A stretch of 34,893 nt of DNA from Lentisphaerota bacterium (GTDB taxonomy: Bacteria > Verrucomicrobiota > Kiritimatiellia > UBA8416 > JAUUYL01). Below, in pieces: positions 32,886-34,893 of this stretch. The stretch spans positions 1 through 34,893 of the forward strand of contig JAUUYL010000024.1 of NCBI GenBank assembly GCA_030590485.1. The letters are read 5' to 3'. Under the pieces are notes generated by a model that saw nothing but the letters and a program-made list of their open reading frames with translations, ran no database searches and had not been told where the DNA came from. Position 1 is the first letter of the stretch. Every line of letters starts with the position of its first letter. A program made the position numbers and the translations under genes.

Positions 32886-33047
32886 ATGCGTACAGCAAGA
32901 CTGAAGGAAGAGGGAAAGGACTATTTTCATTGCATGACACGTATAGTTGACCGAAAATATGGTATGTGCAAAATTTGCACATACCACTCAATACGGTGTT
33001 ATTATAGTGTCCGCGGAAATATTGCAAGCACGAGTGTTGAATTATGA
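32886..33047 (+). pseudogene. IS200-like / REP-associated tyrosine transposase remnant
   Basis: The ATG at 32886 opens MRTARLKEEG-KDYFHCMTR-IVDRKYGM, the recognisable N-terminus of a Y1/RAYT-type transposase (YFHCMTRIVDR is the first strand and HxH-like region). Similarity stops near 32965, inside a perfect palindrome, and the frame ends at 33047. Only ~27 of about 200-300 residues remain. Confidence 0.65.
32961..32985. promoter_or_regulatory. 25-bp perfect palindrome upstream of the AlbA_2 gene
   Basis: Arms GGTATGTGCAAA and TTTGCACATACC enclose a single A. It lies 58 bp upstream of the ATG at 33044 and marks the break point of the transposase remnant. It could be an operator, an IS end junction or a cruciform site. 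Confidence 0.6.
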
Positions 33048-34456
33048 ATGAAGCTAAGATTAAATCTTTAATTGAACAGGGGGAAGGGATTTTCATTGAG
33101 TTTAAGGAGTGTCGCGCTAATCTCAGCGCCAGCGTGTTTGAAACGATTTGCGCTTTCTTAAATAGAGAGGGTGGAGAGATTCTGCTTGGCGTAAACGACA
33201 ATGGGGAGGTGACGGGAATTGAACCTGATTGTGTTGGCAGGATGAAGCAGGATTTTGCCAATGCGATTAACAATCCGCAGAAGCTTAATCCGCCGTGCCG
33301 TCTCAGTATCATGGATGTTGAGTGTGAAGGCGTGACAGTCTTTTGTCTGGCAGTACCGCGAGGTTCACAGGTGCATCGCTGTAATGGGCGTATCTTTGAC
33401 CGGAATGAGGAGGGTGATTACGACATTACGGCCAATCAGGCTCAGGTGACACAATTATACATGAGGAAAGAAAATGTTCATTCGGAGAATAAGATTTATC
33501 CGTATGCGGGACTGGATGAATTGGACAGAGACCTAATCGACAAATGCCGAAAGAGAGCTGTTCTTCACGGGAAGAATCATCCGTGGAAAGATCTGGATGA
33601 TTTGAGTTTGCTCAAAAGCGCTCAACTTTATCAGACTGATTCGACGTCTGGAGAGAGTGGCGTGACTCTTGCGGGTTTGCTTTTGCTGGGTCAACGAGCT
33701 TCTTTGCTTTCTGCGGTCCCTCATCATCGCACTGATTTGATTCTGAGGAAAGTGAACCTGGACCGTTATGACGACAGAGATTTTGCGGATGTGAACCTTG
33801 TTGAAACCTATGATCGAATTTTGGCCTTTATTGCCAAACACTTGCCTGATCCGTTCTACTTGGAAGGTACAATCAGCATCAGTATTCGTGATGCTATATT
33901 CCGGGAAGTTGCCTCTAATATCTTGATTCACAGGGAGTATACAAATGCTTTCCCTGCTAAACTTATTATTGAACGCGGACAGGTGCGTACGGAAAACAGT
34001 AGCATACCACACGGTTTTGGCCTTTTGGATCCTGAAACATTTACGCCGTTTCCTAAGAATCCGGTTATTGCCCGTTTCTTCCGACAGATTGGACAGGCCG
34101 ATGAACTCGGTTCTGGAATGAGAAACATGATGAAATACGGCACTGCTTATGGCGGCGCTGATCCTGAGTTGATAGAGGGGGATGTTTTCAGAATGATTGT
34201 CAAAACCCCTGATTTCGTGGCTCAGTCAGAGTTGGTAGAAACGCTAGGAAAGACGCTAGGAAAGACGCTAGGAAAGACGCCTGCTAAGATTTTGGAGTTA
34301 TTACAACAAGACCCACATTTGACAGTTCCTGAGATGGCCGTGCAAATATTGAAGTCCGAAAGCGCTGTACAACGTGGAATTCTCCAGCTACAGGAAGCTG
34401 GACTTTTAAAAAGGGTTGGTGGACGCAAAGCGGGTCATTGGGAGGTAACGAAATAA
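33044..34456 (+). CDS. AlbA_2 (Schlafen-like) / HATPase_c_4 putative regulator with C-terminal winged helix
   Basis: The 470-residue protein has an N-terminal AlbA_2/SLFN domain (about 10-135; EFKECRANL, FLNREGGEILLGVND). A central GHKL-like HATPase_c_4 region follows (about 270-390; FREVASNILIHREYT, IPHGFG, GSGMRNMMK). A tetrapeptide linker LGKT x3 (about 400-411) and a C-terminal winged helix (about 415-470; TVPEMAVQI...GILQLQEAGLLKR) complete it. Such proteins are often labelled ATP-dependent DNA helicase RecG-related, but have no helicase motifs; they are probably transcription regulators or defence-related. The start overlaps the transposase remnant stop. Confidence 0.88.
   Translation: MNEAKIKSLIEQGEGIFIEFKECRANLSASVFETICAFLNREGGEILLGVNDNGEVTGIEPDCVGRMKQDFANAINNPQKLNPPCRLSIMDVECEGVTVFCLAVPRGSQVHRCNGRIFDRNEEGDYDITANQAQVTQLYMRKENVHSENKIYPYAGLDELDRDLIDKCRKRAVLHGKNHPWKDLDDLSLLKSAQLYQTDSTSGESGVTLAGLLLLGQRASLLSAVPHHRTDLILRKVNLDRYDDRDFADVNLVETYDRILAFIAKHLPDPFYLEGTISISIRDAIFREVASNILIHREYTNAFPAKLIIERGQVRTENSSIPHGFGLLDPETFTPFPKNPVIARFFRQIGQADELGSGMRNMMKYGTAYGGADPELIEGDVFRMIVKTPDFVAQSELVETLGKTLGKTLGKTPAKILELLQQDPHLTVPEMAVQILKSESAVQRGILQLQEAGLLKRVGGRKAGHWEVTK
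34241..34276 (+). repeat. three perfect 12-bp tandem repeats in the AlbA_2 gene
   Basis: ACGCTAGGAAAG is repeated three times exactly, then ACGC of a fourth. Each unit encodes TLGK, so copy-number change keeps frame and only alters linker length. Confidence 0.9.
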
Positions 34457-34773
34457 ACGAAATTTGAAACACGTGCTGAACTTATAGGTCCCGCTTTGAA
34501 GGATGCCGTGCCATCCAGACCTTGATTATTAGCATTTAGCCACCATCTTGCTCTTTAACTTGGTCATACATGTGTTTAGTTTGTCATCTTCATGCAATCG
34601 CTATCCGCGTCTTACCCATTCTTTTCGAGGGTAGATGTTGAACAGCAGTCGATCCTTCTCTAGTCTGGCAAGTATGCGGATTTTGCCTCGTTTGAGTTTG
34701 CCCCACAGGGTCAGACCTTGATTATTAGCATTTAGATATTGACAGGCTTTAGGATAGTTGAGATGTTGTGTTT
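34457..34773. other. transposon-flank region with a duplicated 24-bp element
   Basis: CAGACCTTGATTATTAGCATTTAG occurs at 34516-34539 and again, identically, at 34712-34735. Its complement AATGCTAATAATCAAGG is a type of sequence seen beside REP-associated transposase genes. Between and beyond the copies a start-less minus-strand frame (34601-34771, 56 residues; KIRILARLEKDRLLFNIY) may be the tail of a broken gene that I cannot name. Confidence 0.6.
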
Positions 34774-34893
34774 ATGCCGAGGCCATGGAGAATAGTTTAT
34801 TCTGGAGCGAGGTATCATGTGACGTCCAGAGGCAATGGACGTCAGATGATATTTCATGCGCCGGAAGATTATGATCGATTTATTGAGCAGTTG
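34774..34893 (+). CDS. IS200-like / REP-associated tyrosine transposase, cut by window end
   Basis: The first 40 codons read MPRPWRIVYSGARYHVTSRG, then NGRQMIFHAPEDYDRFIEQL. This is the standard N-terminus of RAYT/Y1 transposases (YHVTSRGN, then DYDRFIEQL). The catalytic HxH and Tyr lie beyond the window. No damage is visible in this part, so the element may be intact. The upstream 24-bp duplicated element is probably its flank. Confidence 0.85.
   Translation, partial: MPRPWRIVYSGARYHVTSRGNGRQMIFHAPEDYDRFIEQL

Noticed and set aside
34601-34771. Minus-strand frame of 56 codons (KIRILARLEKDRLLFNIY) as a real gene
   Set aside because: It has no start codon, spans the 24-bp duplicated element and faces the transposase start; kept only as a possible remnant.

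Overview
The window is a chromosomal stretch of a Gram-negative-type bacterium, with a lipobox lipoprotein, type II secretion/pilus proteins and a SurA-like chaperone. I infer a member of the PVC superphylum, most likely Kiritimatiellota or Lentisphaerota. The main hint is a ~724-residue GreA with a huge N-terminal extension, an architecture I know from Chlamydiae. A bacterial topoisomerase VI pair and many remnants of REP-associated transposases fit this but do not prove it.

Layout. 1-2030: repeat debris, then a GspL/GspM pair. 2105-4312: a hybrid sensor kinase. 4387-4974 (-): a bifunctional nuclease. 5408-8376: top6B-top6A. 8489-13113 (-): thiE, an RlmD-type methyltransferase, sixA, a SpoU methyltransferase and a lipoprotein. 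13188-18978 (+): a PpiC/SurA chaperone, ksgA, mutS and an unknown secreted protein. 19048-23433 (-): a CDP-alcohol phosphatidyltransferase, tsf, rpsB with a very long Lys/Ala tail, and a DEAD-box helicase. 23655-27178 (-): a tight four-gene membrane operon. 27478-30661: an RluA-type pseudouridine synthase and the giant GreA. 30645-34893: an accessory zone with an XRE remnant, an AAA/DUF4143 ATPase, tRNA-Leu(CAA), transposase remnants, an AlbA_2/HATPase regulator and the start of an intact-looking IS200-like transposase.

Two things stand out. First, the 23655-27178 operon encodes a short PspA/Vipp1-like coiled-coil protein, a membrane-anchored zinc-ribbon protein I cannot assign, and two paralogous SPFH (band 7) proteins; this looks like an envelope-stress or membrane-scaffold module. 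Second, the intergenic spaces carry about a dozen short tandem arrays with a 7-bp period, built from several different words and often placed directly beside a perfect or near-perfect palindrome. One array lies inside top6B and is translated; another appears to supply the ribosome-binding site of top6A. Most other genes are ordinary housekeeping functions in translation, rRNA modification and DNA repair.
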